This document shows, piece by piece, positions 1-6,467 of a stretch of DNA of 10,279 nt (position 1 is the first letter of the stretch; each line of letters opens with the position of its first letter). Origin of the DNA: Pseudomonadota bacterium (lineage in GTDB: Bacteria > Desulfobacterota > Desulfovibrionia > Desulfovibrionales > Desulfovibrionaceae). The notes below the pieces were generated by a model. It was not told the DNA's origin. It searched no databases and saw only the letters and a program-made list of their open reading frames with translations. The DNA is taken from contig JAHJKV010000377.1 of NCBI GenBank assembly GCA_018822065.1, positions 1 through 10,279 on the forward strand, given 5' to 3'. The position numbers were made by a program, and so were the translations under genes.

Positions 1-392
1 TCGGTCGAGTTGGCGATTCGGGTTATTTCCGAGGCCATGGCCTGGTATTCGGAGTCGATTACCAGTCTCTGGTCCGAGGTATAGGTACCCGTGGCCGCCT
101 GTTCGGCCAGTTCCTTCATGCGGATCAGCTTTTCGTCAATGACGGAAAGGGCACCGTCCGCAGTCTGAATGAGGGAAATTGCATCGTTCGCATTTCGAAC
201 ACCCTGCTGCATGGTCTGGATGTCGGCGCGCATAAGCTCGCGGACAGCCAAGCCCGCTGCGTCGTCGGCAGCGGTGGTGATTCGAAGACCGGATGAAAGC
301 CGCTTGGTAGAAGTCCACAGCTCGCCATAGGCCTTGCCGAGGTTCCGGGCAGCATTCATCGCCATCAAGTTATGGTTGATAACCAGAGACAT
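1..392 (-). CDS. flagellin, N-terminal part (3' end outside window)
   Basis: Structural subunit of the flagellar filament, exported by the flagellar type III system. The 130 visible residues begin MSLVINHNLMAMNAARNL and continue with KRLSSGFRITTAADDAAGLAV. This is the conserved flagellin D0/D1 N-terminal region, with the usual run of heptad-type helices (NANDAISLIQTADGAL, then RMKELAEQAATGTY). The start is fixed by the conserved N-terminus and by GGAGGA at 398-403, five bases upstream. The gene continues past position 1, so the variable centre and C-terminal D0 domain are not visible. A sigma-28-like promoter lies about 70 bases upstream of the start codon. It is divergent from a small unknown gene at 691 that has its own sigma-28 promoter. 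Family assignment is very secure; which flagellin paralogue it is cannot be told. Confidence 0.97.
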   Translation of the reverse strand, partial: MSLVINHNLMAMNAARNLGKAYGELWTSTKRLSSGLRITTAADDAAGLAVRELMRADIQTMQQGVRNANDAISLIQTADGALSVIDEKLIRMKELAEQAATGTYTSDQRLVIDSEYQAMASEITRIANST

Positions 393-461
393 GGCGCTCC
401 TCCATGGGGTTGAATTACTCAGGGTTTGGTCTCACCCTCCCCATTGAGGCTCGCAACTACT

Positions 462-488
462 TCATCGTCCGCTTCAGAAATCTCTTTA
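462..488 (-). promoter_or_regulatory. sigma-28 (FliA)-type promoter for flagellin
   Basis: Read on the minus strand, TAAAGAGA (488-481) is followed after 11 bases by GACGATGA (469-462). The enterobacterial FliA consensus is TAAAGTTT, 11 bases, GCCGATAA. The TAAA core and the spacing fit exactly and the -10 box matches at six of eight bases. Transcription would start near 455, giving a leader of about 63 bases to the flagellin start codon. Flagellin is the classic late, FliA-dependent gene, so the position makes sense. Confidence 0.72.
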
Positions 489-611
489 TGTTTTTTCTCT
501 AATTTTCAGCAAATTGATTATAAGGTACTAAAAAAGTTGATTTTAAAATATATCTTTTTACTCGTGCAATCCTCTCTCAAATCTCGAAACAACCTCCGCA
601 CACCTTTTCTC

Positions 612-639
612 TAAAGTTTTTCCCCTTTCCTGCCGATAA
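612..639 (+). promoter_or_regulatory. consensus-matching sigma-28 (FliA)-type promoter for small ORF
   Basis: TAAAGTTT at 612-619 and GCCGATAA at 632-639 match both boxes of the enterobacterial FliA consensus at all 16 positions. The spacer is 12 bases where 11 is usual. A start site near 646 would leave a leader of about 45 bases to the ATG at 691. The element points away from flagellin toward the 83-residue ORF. It lies in an AT-rich gap of 298 bases that holds no other gene. Confidence 0.85.
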
Positions 640-690
640 GTATTCACCCAGATTTTTTACTCTAGCCACAGGAATGCGAAAGGACGCGTC

Positions 691-942
691 ATGAAGATAG
701 TCGAGGGGCACATCGACCTGCTCCGAATGTACCGGGAGATGAGCGCGCTGAGCGACTCATACTCCTCTCAGTTCTTCCGGCAGTATGTGGACATGCTGGA
801 CAAGGCCCTGACCAACGGATTTGGCGACCTTGTTCCCCGTGCTGCCCATGTCCGGCCCGCCGTGGACAAGTCTGGACACATGACCACACAATTCATCATG
901 CCCGACGCCGAATCCGGTCGCATTGTTTCGACCTCTTCCTAA
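691..942 (+). CDS. small protein of unknown function, predicted flagellar regulon
   Basis: The 83-residue product is not recognised. It has no signal peptide, membrane segment or cysteine. The first half (about residues 6-42, LLRMYREMSAL onward) looks like one or two amphipathic helices. The second half contains short polar stretches and ends QFIMPDAESGRIVSTSS, which looks extended or beta-like. The start has AAAGGA at 679-684, six bases upstream. The strongest functional clue is the FliA promoter directly upstream and the divergent flagellin gene. A small filament-associated, chaperone-like, FlaG-like or regulatory protein is possible, but no family motif supports any of these. That it is a real gene is likely from promoter plus ribosome binding site; its function is open. 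Confidence 0.75.
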   Translation: MKIVEGHIDLLRMYREMSALSDSYSSQFFRQYVDMLDKALTNGFGDLVPRAAHVRPAVDKSGHMTTQFIMPDAESGRIVSTSS

Positions 943-961
943 CCACTCTCCCACTGTATGC

Positions 962-990
962 AAAAAAAGGGCCCGGCAAAAACCGGACCC
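962..990 (-). terminator. intrinsic terminator after the 1016-1789 gene
   Basis: On the minus strand GGGTCCGG (990-983), loop TTTTTG, then CCGGGCCC (976-969) form an eight-position stem with one mismatch. It is followed directly by seven T (968-962). It lies 25 bases past the stop codon of the solute-binding protein gene. On the plus strand the hairpin has no T tract after it, so any effect on the small ORF ending at 942 would be weaker. Confidence 0.9.
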
Positions 991-1015
991 TCGCGCAATT
1001 GGTTCGCTCTTTCAT

Positions 1016-1789
1016 CTATAACATGTACCGGTGGACAATCCTTCGGTAGGTGCCGTCTGCGATGATATCGGAGAGGGCCAACTCCATGAGCTTGAGCAAG
1101 GCAGCCTTGTCCGGGTAAGCGGAAGACTTGGAAATACCCAAATACTCGCCACCAGCCCGGACCAGGGGCTTTCCCTCGGCCTGGATGGTGTTGGACATCC
1201 CCATCTTCGTCAGTTGAAAATGCACGGCATTGGTCTGTCCGATGAACGCCTCTATCTCTCCGCGCAAGAGCGCCCCGATGGCTCTGGGCTCATCGACATA
1301 CACCTGTGCCCGAATCGCCTCGGCAGCCACCAGCTTCTTGAACTCTCTCCCCAGGTCCATGCCTTCAAGGACGCCCACAGAGTGCCCCTTGAGGTCTTCA
1401 AGGCCGTTCACCTCAAATCGTTGGGCTCGCTTCATGAACGCGGAATAGGTGCCAACATGCAAGGGGTTGGAGCGCAACAACAGCGCGAGCGCCATATTCT
1501 CTTCAGTAGGACGCAGGGCAAGGACGCCGTCACATTCCCCATTCTTCAGCATCTCCATCATCCGGGAACGACTGACCAGTTCAAGGTTGATGTCGATACC
1601 GAGACGGATCCCCATCTCCTGCACCACCTCAACGTCGATACCCTTGGAGGCTCCACCGTAATTGAAGGAATATGGCGAATAGGCAGCATCGCCGACCAGA
1701 TGCAGAGTCTGGGCCGAAGCCGACTCCGGCAACGCCACCAGCAGGGACAACGCGAGCAGAAAAAACGTCCGGATAAACCATATCTTCAT
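1016..1789 (-). CDS. periplasmic solute-binding protein, family 3 type, atypical
   Basis: Predicted 257-residue periplasmic protein of the bacterial extracellular solute-binding family 3 fold. A signal peptide (MKIWFIRTFF, hydrophobic core, cleavage after the ASA near residue 26) is followed by the strand-start LHLVGDAAYSPYSFNYG, the GIDVEVVQEMGIRLGI helix, and the late GTYRRIVHRYML helix typical of the family. In amino-acid binders a conserved Arg lies in a T-P-E-R stretch. Here the matching stretch reads RPTEENMA, so the Arg that holds the ligand carboxylate seems to be absent. It may bind something else or act as a sensing domain. The start at 1789 is preferred over 1837 because AGGAG lies eight bases upstream and the signal peptide begins there. 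No permease or ATPase gene is adjacent. A terminator follows. Confidence 0.88.
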   Translation of the reverse strand: MKIWFIRTFFLLALSLLVALPESASAQTLHLVGDAAYSPYSFNYGGASKGIDVEVVQEMGIRLGIDINLELVSRSRMMEMLKNGECDGVLALRPTEENMALALLLRSNPLHVGTYSAFMKRAQRFEVNGLEDLKGHSVGVLEGMDLGREFKKLVAAEAIRAQVYVDEPRAIGALLRGEIEAFIGQTNAVHFQLTKMGMSNTIQAEGKPLVRAGGEYLGISKSSAYPDKAALLKLMELALSDIIADGTYRRIVHRYML

Positions 1790-2037
1790 TGCAGCTACTC
1801 CTGGGACTGAAAACAAATTCCGTTCTCCAGCATACAAGGTGGACCAGTCTTCATCATGTACCCGGTTCCCCAGGCAAACTCAAGCAGCCTTCATTCTCCT
1901 CAACCACTGCGTGACCTTCCCCAAGAAAGCCTGCCCAGAACCACCGCATCCTACTTTCCACCAGAGAGGCTTTACGACTATCGATAGCTGACGAATATTT
2001 TTTTATTATACATAGCATAACAATAGTGGTTTCCGAT
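1790..2037. other. gap between amidohydrolase and solute-binding gene
   Basis: No convincing gene. The half next to the amidohydrolase stop is AT-rich and holds TATAAT on the minus strand (2010-2005), a possible -10 box for the solute-binding gene, but no good -35 box lies 16-18 bases away. A ten-base perfect palindrome CTATCGATAG lies at 1978-1987 and could be an operator half or nothing. A seven-base inverted repeat (AAAGCCT, AGGCTTT) flanks the middle. A minus-strand ORF of 64 codons starts inside the amidohydrolase gene at 2048, but it has no good ribosome binding site and reads as an accidental frame. Confidence 0.4.
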
Positions 2038-3288
2038 CTAAGTTTCATCCCGGAGTATCACTTCGCCGTCTTTGACTACGGCCCGGGCATCTCCCAGGCA
2101 TGGGAGCGCATTCAGGGGATCGCCTGCCACCGCGATGATGTCTGCATTCTTCCCGGCTTCGATGGTTCCGAGCCGGTCACCTTGTGCCACGACCATGGCG
2201 GCTCGGGACGTTGCTGCCTGGATCACCTGCATGGGAGTGAGTCCGGCGCGGGCCAAAAGATCCATTTCACGCAATGGCATGCCCAGCGCTATCCCGCGCA
2301 GAGGGGCATCCGTGCCGAGTGCCACCTGCCCACCTGCCTCGTGGAACAACCGAACCGCCGAAAGAGCTCCCGAAGCATCCCAGGTGGAACGGACCCCTAT
2401 TTCCAGGGTCGGCACCAGGGTCACCCCCTGCCCAGCCATGCGTCGCAGCAGCTCGCGATATTCCGGACAGGGCGCAAGCCTGCCTCGCTCCCCGATGAAG
2501 ACCGGGACGGACCGAGACGAGAGCAGGGTGTGTTCCACCGCATCCACCCCCGCTGCCAGAGCCAACGGAAGGCCGGAGAGGTCCTGGACATGGCAGCGCA
2601 CCACCGCGCCGCGCCCATGGGCGACTTTGACCACGGCGCGGGCCTCGGCCAAACCGAGCACGGGCCAGGGCGTCGCTGCCGATCCAGGTTCAAAGGCGAT
2701 CTTGAGCATGGACGCGCCCCGGTCCAGCAGGATCTCGGCCTGCCGCCGCGCCTGGTCGGCGTCGGTCGCCTCGATTCCGTAGGCGCTGGGCCAAAGTCGA
2801 CCCGGATAGCCGCCAGGAGGGCCGAACATGGGTCCTGTCCACAACGCTGTGGCGACACGATCCCCCGTCAGAGTCCGATCCAGACGCAATTCCCGGATGT
2901 CTTCAAGGGGAGAGCCGACATCGCCCACGGAGGTCACCCCTGCCAGCAGTAGTTCGCGGCGAACAGAAGGCGGGGCCACCCGGTGCGCATGGGCATTGAT
3001 GATCCCTGGCAGGAGGGTCCAGGGGCGCAGATCAAGGAGAGGAATGTTCTTCGGAACCGCAAGAATCTGGCGCTGGCCCACGGCGACGATGCGCCCGGCC
3101 CGAAGCACCACGGCACCGTCTTCAATGGGAGGCGCACCGGTCCCGTCCAGCACCCGGCCAAGCAGGAGCAATTCCTCCTCCTGCCCGGCCCGAACGCGCG
3201 AGGGCAACAGCGCACTCCCCAGCAGCCCCAGGCAGGCAGAGAGAAAAGCCCGTCGGGACAGAGGGCATGCGGGTCGATCAACGGTCAT
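2038..3288 (-). CDS. Tat-exported metal-dependent amidohydrolase (imidazolonepropionase/prolidase-like)
   Basis: A 416-residue member of the amidohydrolase superfamily with a binuclear-type metal site. Visible ligands are H100 and H102 (INAHAHR), K196 (SMLKIAF; the Lys usually carboxylated in this branch), H233 (VRCHVQD), H253 (AVEHTLL) and D327 (ALGTDAPL). The N-terminal GRVLDGTGAPPIEDGAVVL and C-terminal GTIEAGKNADIIAVAGDPL segments form the usual small beta-sandwich around the barrel. SRRAFLSACLGLLGSALLPS is a twin-arginine signal, so the enzyme is probably folded with metal in the cytoplasm and exported to the periplasm. Relatives hydrolyse C-N bonds in Xaa-Pro dipeptides, cyclic imides and similar compounds; the substrate here cannot be read. 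It starts 44 bases after the 80-residue gene upstream and no terminator is seen between them, so co-transcription is likely. The start must lie before the RR motif, which fits 3288; the ribosome binding site is modest. Confidence 0.92.
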   Translation of the reverse strand: MTVDRPACPLSRRAFLSACLGLLGSALLPSRVRAGQEEELLLLGRVLDGTGAPPIEDGAVVLRAGRIVAVGQRQILAVPKNIPLLDLRPWTLLPGIINAHAHRVAPPSVRRELLLAGVTSVGDVGSPLEDIRELRLDRTLTGDRVATALWTGPMFGPPGGYPGRLWPSAYGIEATDADQARRQAEILLDRGASMLKIAFEPGSAATPWPVLGLAEARAVVKVAHGRGAVVRCHVQDLSGLPLALAAGVDAVEHTLLSSRSVPVFIGERGRLAPCPEYRELLRRMAGQGVTLVPTLEIGVRSTWDASGALSAVRLFHEAGGQVALGTDAPLRGIALGMPLREMDLLARAGLTPMQVIQAATSRAAMVVAQGDRLGTIEAGKNADIIAVAGDPLNALPCLGDARAVVKDGEVILRDET

Positions 3289-3332
3289 GACCCACTCTTA
3301 CCCGCCAGGGTCGCAAAGGCAATAATCTTCAG

Positions 3333-3575
3333 CTATGCTTCGACGATATCCAGAGCGTCTTCGAACTTGGCCGTCAGCTTGAAGGTCTTGCCCGAGGCCT
3401 GGACCATAAAGTCATTGTCGGGGAACAAGGTGATGGCGGGCGAAAAGTCCTGATTGAGCATGATGTCCTTGGCCTCGCCATTGGACTCGAAACGCACCGT
3501 AGTCCCGTCATCCATGGTCAGAATCTCACCATGCTTCAAGGTGAACGGAATGTCTTTCTGGGTGTAGCTGCTCAT
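3333..3575 (-). CDS. small conserved-looking protein of unknown function
   Basis: An 80-residue cytoplasmic-type protein with no signal peptide, membrane segment or cysteine. The sequence alternates hydrophobic and polar residues (FTLKHGEILTM, TVRFESNGEAKDIML, PAITLFPDNDFMVQASGK, FKLTAKFEDALDIVEA), which suggests a small beta-rich fold ending in a helix. The start is firm: AAGGAG lies six bases before the ATG. It is upstream of, and in the same direction as, the amidohydrolase with a 44-base gap, so it may head a two-gene transcript. It is not recognised as a known family. It is acidic overall and could be a binding or accessory protein, but no motif supports a specific role. Confidence 0.8.
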   Translation of the reverse strand: MSSYTQKDIPFTLKHGEILTMDDGTTVRFESNGEAKDIMLNQDFSPAITLFPDNDFMVQASGKTFKLTAKFEDALDIVEA

Positions 3576-3725
3576 GACTCGCTCCTTGGGGTTGAAAAAC
3601 AGTAGAAAACACTTTTTCAGACCTACCCTAACACACTCTTGTTTTCCTCGAAAAGAGGGGTATCCTTAGAATGTTGGAACTATTTTTTGCCAATCACACC
3701 GAATTCTGGACAAGAAAGGGCTGCT

Positions 3726-5084
3726 ATGATTCACTCCATCATGAACAACCGTCTGCGATTATTGTTTGCATGTGTCGTCGCTACCCTGCTGCTTTCCGCC
3801 TGCGCGACCCGCTCCCAAGGGCCACTACGGGACCTTTCCGAACTGCCCCAGGACCTGAGTGTCTACCTCGACCCTGCCTCCTCCCGCGCCCCGATTTTCA
3901 CGGCTGACCAGCGGCAGGAACTTGCGGTCGGTTTCCTTGCCAGCCATTTTTCTCCCTGGCACCGCAGCGCACCCTCCAACTCGCGCGACGACCTCTTCTG
4001 GGGTTTCACCAAGTATCAAAACCGCTCTCCCTACGGGGAAAACTACCTGCCCCGCGATCCCCGGTGGATCAACAGCCTGGCCCTGAACGCCGACCCCGGC
4101 GATTACCCCAACCAGCTTGCCCCGGCCATCGCCACGGCCCACACTTCCATGCGGGTGCTCCCCAGTGCCGAACCGCTCTTTGACGACCCTACCCAGCCAG
4201 GAGAAGGCTTTCCCTTCGACTACAATCAGAACTCGCTGGTCTGGGCGGGCACACCGCTCTTCGTGGTCCAGACCTCGGCTGACGGAGCATGGCTCCTGTG
4301 TGAATCCCGTTTTGCAGGCGGCTGGATTCCCTCTCGCGATGTCGGCCTGGTCGATGACGCCTTCATGACAGAATTTTCCACCGGCCCCTTTCTGGCCCTG
4401 ACCCACGAGGATATCCCGATCAAGGACCAAACCGGTCTCTTCCTCTTCCAGGGGCGCATCGGCATGCTCCTGCCCCTGCGGACCACACCAGACAATGGAG
4501 AGAACCGTACCGTGCTGGTCCCGGTCCGAAACCTGGACGGCCATGCCCAATTGCTCACGGCAGAACTACCCGAGACGGCGGGCGCACATTTCCCCCTGGT
4601 GCCCAGCCCGTACAATATCGCCGCTCTGGGAAACCGGATGATGGGCCAGCCGTACGGATGGGGCGGGCTGTATGAGCACCGCGACTGCTCGTCCACCCTC
4701 ATGGACCTCTTCGCCCCCTTTGGCATCAAGCTGCCCCGGAATTCAAGGAGTCAGGCTCAGGCGGGTCAGGTCATGGATGTCTCGAAGCTCTCACCTGAAG
4801 AAAAGAAGACCCGGCTCCTGACCCTGCCCCCCCTGACCACCCTGGTGGGCAAGCGGGGCCACATCATGCTCTATGCTGGCCAGTCTAACGGAGAACCGCT
4901 CATCTACCACACCGTCTGGGGGGTGCGCACCACAGATACCGGCCCTCTGCCCGGTCGCAAGATCATAGGAGCCACAGTGATCACCACCCTGGAACCCGGC
5001 AAGGAATTGCGAAATCTGGCGCCCGGAGCCCTGCTGGTGAACACCATCAGCACCTTCACCACCCTTGTCCCGGAAGGACAATGA
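3726..5084 (+). CDS. NlpC/P60-family lipoprotein, SH3-containing cell-wall hydrolase
   Basis: Predicted 452-residue outer-envelope lipoprotein that cuts peptidoglycan stem peptides. The signal has the lipobox LLSAC with the lipidated Cys at residue 26. The next residue is Ala, not Asp, which in the E. coli rule points to the outer membrane. An N-terminal region (about residues 30-125) precedes a bacterial SH3 domain of the type paired with NlpC/P60 (about 135-205, including NSLVWAGTPLFVVQTSADGA and GGWIPSRDVG). The catalytic domain has Cys321 (EHRDCSST), His379 (KRGHIMLYAG) and His395 (LIYHTVWGV), a complete Cys-His-His set, with the family's YGWGG before the Cys. The start at 3726 is chosen over 3639 because AAAGGG lies five bases upstream and the signal peptide follows at once. 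Three same-strand genes follow at short distances. Confidence 0.93.
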   Translation: MIHSIMNNRLRLLFACVVATLLLSACATRSQGPLRDLSELPQDLSVYLDPASSRAPIFTADQRQELAVGFLASHFSPWHRSAPSNSRDDLFWGFTKYQNRSPYGENYLPRDPRWINSLALNADPGDYPNQLAPAIATAHTSMRVLPSAEPLFDDPTQPGEGFPFDYNQNSLVWAGTPLFVVQTSADGAWLLCESRFAGGWIPSRDVGLVDDAFMTEFSTGPFLALTHEDIPIKDQTGLFLFQGRIGMLLPLRTTPDNGENRTVLVPVRNLDGHAQLLTAELPETAGAHFPLVPSPYNIAALGNRMMGQPYGWGGLYEHRDCSSTLMDLFAPFGIKLPRNSRSQAQAGQVMDVSKLSPEEKKTRLLTLPPLTTLVGKRGHIMLYAGQSNGEPLIYHTVWGVRTTDTGPLPGRKIIGATVITTLEPGKELRNLAPGALLVNTISTFTTLVPEGQ

Positions 5085-5140
5085 TCTTGCCTTGATCGGT
5101 GTATCAATGCGAAACTGGTTGCAAGGAGAACAATCGAAAG

Positions 5141-5572
5141 ATGGAAACCATCTGGCAAACCCGATGGGCTAATCACATCCGCGAGGTTCGCATAGCGGCA
5201 TGCGACGCCGATCACGACCTGAAAGCCCGGGGCGTGGCCGAGCGGGTGCGATACGCCGTGCAACTGGTCATCGAAGAACTGATGACCAACTCCATCAAAT
5301 ATGCCTTCCATGACGACGAAGAGCACGCCATCGGCCTCACCATGGCCGTGGAGGATGAGACGGTACGAATCACGCTGACGGACGACGGGGACCCTTTTGA
5401 CCCCTCCTGTGACCCCCAAAACGGCCTTTGCCGCCCGATTCCCAAGCCGAGCCAGGGCGGCATGGGAATCATGATGGTCCGCACGATCTGCGACTCCATC
5501 ACCTACCAACGCGAAAACGGACGCAATGTGGTCCAGGTTGACATAGCAGCACGACCGGAGAGGTCGGAATGA
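5141..5572 (+). CDS. RsbW/SpoIIAB-like anti-sigma-factor ATP-binding protein
   Basis: A 143-residue single-domain GHKL ATPase of the HATPase_c_2 type. It has the N box EELMTNSIKYAF (residues 45-56; Asn50 would bind magnesium), the G1 box DDGDPFDP (81-88) and the G2 box GGMGIMMV (106-113). Proteins of this class phosphorylate a STAS-domain antagonist and bind a sigma factor, or act in partner-switching with a PP2C phosphatase. No STAS or PP2C gene is adjacent here, so its partner is elsewhere. The start at 5141 has AAGGAG (5123-5128), 12 bases upstream, which is longer than ideal. An in-frame GTG at 5099 would add 14 residues but has no ribosome binding site. It lies 56 bases after the NlpC/P60 gene and 97 bases before the binding-protein gene. 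Confidence 0.88.
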   Translation: METIWQTRWANHIREVRIAACDADHDLKARGVAERVRYAVQLVIEELMTNSIKYAFHDDEEHAIGLTMAVEDETVRITLTDDGDPFDPSCDPQNGLCRPIPKPSQGGMGIMMVRTICDSITYQRENGRNVVQVDIAARPERSE

Positions 5573-5669
5573 CCCGCGCGCGGTGGTTCTCAACGGCCCT
5601 GACGCGGCTTTTACTCACAGACCGTTTTGTGCCACCCCTTTGTCCATTATACATCTTCGAGGAGGAGAC

Positions 5670-6434
5670 ATGTCGAAAAAACGTCTTTCACTGCTGATTC
5701 TGATGATCGGGTCGTTTCTGCTCCTGGCCTCAATGGCCGTAGCCCAACCCCTGCGTGTCGCTACCGAGGGGGCATACCCTCCCTTCAACATGATTGACGC
5801 AAACGGCGAGTTGACCGGGTTTGATGTGGACATAGCCAAGGCTCTGTGCGCTGCCATGTCCCGGAGCTGCGAGCTGCAAGTCGTGGCCTGGGACACCATC
5901 ATCGAAGGATTGGAGCAGGGCAAGTATGAGGTCATCGTGGCCAGCATGGCCAAAACCCCGGAACGCGACGCGCGCATGGAATACACAGACTACTACTACC
6001 GCTCCGCCACTGCCTTTGTTGGCCGGGCAGGCACCCCCTTCACCCTTTCCAGGGAAGGTCTCGCGGGCAAGACTCTGAGCGCCCAGGCTGGCACGGTGCA
6101 AGCGGACTACCTGAAAGAGAAGTATCCCGATTCCACCCTTGTCTTCCCGGAGACCATGGCCATGGTCAATGCCGGACTTGTCGCTGGAACCACCGACCTG
6201 GGGCTCATGGACGATTTCTCCGCCTTGGATTTTTTCAATACCCCGGAAGGAGAACTTTTTGATTTCGTGGGCGAGCCCCTGACTGACGCCGAGCCCTATG
6301 GAACGGCCTACATCCAGGTCACCAAGGGCAACGTACAACTGAAAGACGCGATCAACGAAGCCCTGCGGCAGATCCGGCTGGACGGAAGCTATGCCAGGAT
6401 CAACGCCAAGTATTTTCCGTTCAGCATCTATTGA
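5670..6434 (+). CDS. family 3 amino-acid-type periplasmic binding protein (HisJ/LAO-like)
   Basis: A 254-residue periplasmic binding protein. The signal peptide (MSKKRLSLLI, hydrophobic core, AVA near residue 25) is followed by PLRVATEGAYPPFN and GELTGFDVDIAKALC, the first lobe of the family. Cys60 and Cys67 match the disulfide pair seen in lysine/arginine/ornithine and histidine binders. Arg99 in KTPERDARMEY is the usual ligand-carboxylate Arg, and the TTDLGLMDD segment (Asp181/182) supplies the usual acidic residue of the second lobe. A basic amino acid is therefore the likely ligand class, though this is inference. The start has GGAGGAG at 5661-5667 just upstream. The gene ends 33 bases before a hybrid kinase gene, and no permease or ATPase is nearby, so a role as sensor for the kinase is plausible. 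Confidence 0.94.
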   Translation: MSKKRLSLLILMIGSFLLLASMAVAQPLRVATEGAYPPFNMIDANGELTGFDVDIAKALCAAMSRSCELQVVAWDTIIEGLEQGKYEVIVASMAKTPERDARMEYTDYYYRSATAFVGRAGTPFTLSREGLAGKTLSAQAGTVQADYLKEKYPDSTLVFPETMAMVNAGLVAGTTDLGLMDDFSALDFFNTPEGELFDFVGEPLTDAEPYGTAYIQVTKGNVQLKDAINEALRQIRLDGSYARINAKYFPFSIY

Positions 6435-6456
6435 TGCGTGACATGGCACCCCATGC

Positions 6457-6461
6457 AGGAG
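6457..6461 (+). promoter_or_regulatory. ribosome binding site that fixes the kinase start
   Basis: AGGAG lies six bases before the ATG at 6468. The longer in-frame starts (GTG at 6438 and ATG at 6453) have no comparable site, so 6468 is preferred. Confidence 0.7.
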
Positions 6462-6467
6462 TCCGGC

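Noticed and set aside
1031..1810. Long plus-strand ORF (259 codons) opposite the solute-binding gene
   Set aside because: Antisense shadow: the minus strand has signal peptide, family motifs and terminator, while the plus frame shows no recognisable domain or ribosome site.
2026..2952. Plus-strand ORF of 308 codons opposite the amidohydrolase
   Set aside because: GC-rich shadow; the minus-strand gene keeps all metal ligands and a Tat signal, and the plus frame has low-complexity, domain-free sequence.
3639..3666. Possible sigma-70 promoter (TTGTTT, 16 bases, TATCCT) before the NlpC/P60 gene
   Set aside because: Only three and four of six consensus matches; not enough to report as a feature, though a promoter must lie somewhere in 3576-3725.
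3825..4550. Minus-strand ORF of 241 codons within the NlpC/P60 gene
   Set aside because: No family motif and no ribosome site; it lies wholly inside a well-supported gene.
5065..5081. Inverted repeat TTGTCC / GGACAA at the end of the NlpC/P60 gene
   Set aside because: Six-base stem with no T tract after it, inside coding sequence; too weak to call a terminator.
5574..5583. Palindrome CCGCGCGCGG after the RsbW-like gene
   Set aside because: Short alternating GC run expected by chance in GC-rich DNA; no T tract and no second copy.
4904..5593. Minus-strand ORF of 229 codons across the NlpC end and the RsbW-like gene
   Set aside because: Overlaps two well-supported genes and shows no domain signal.
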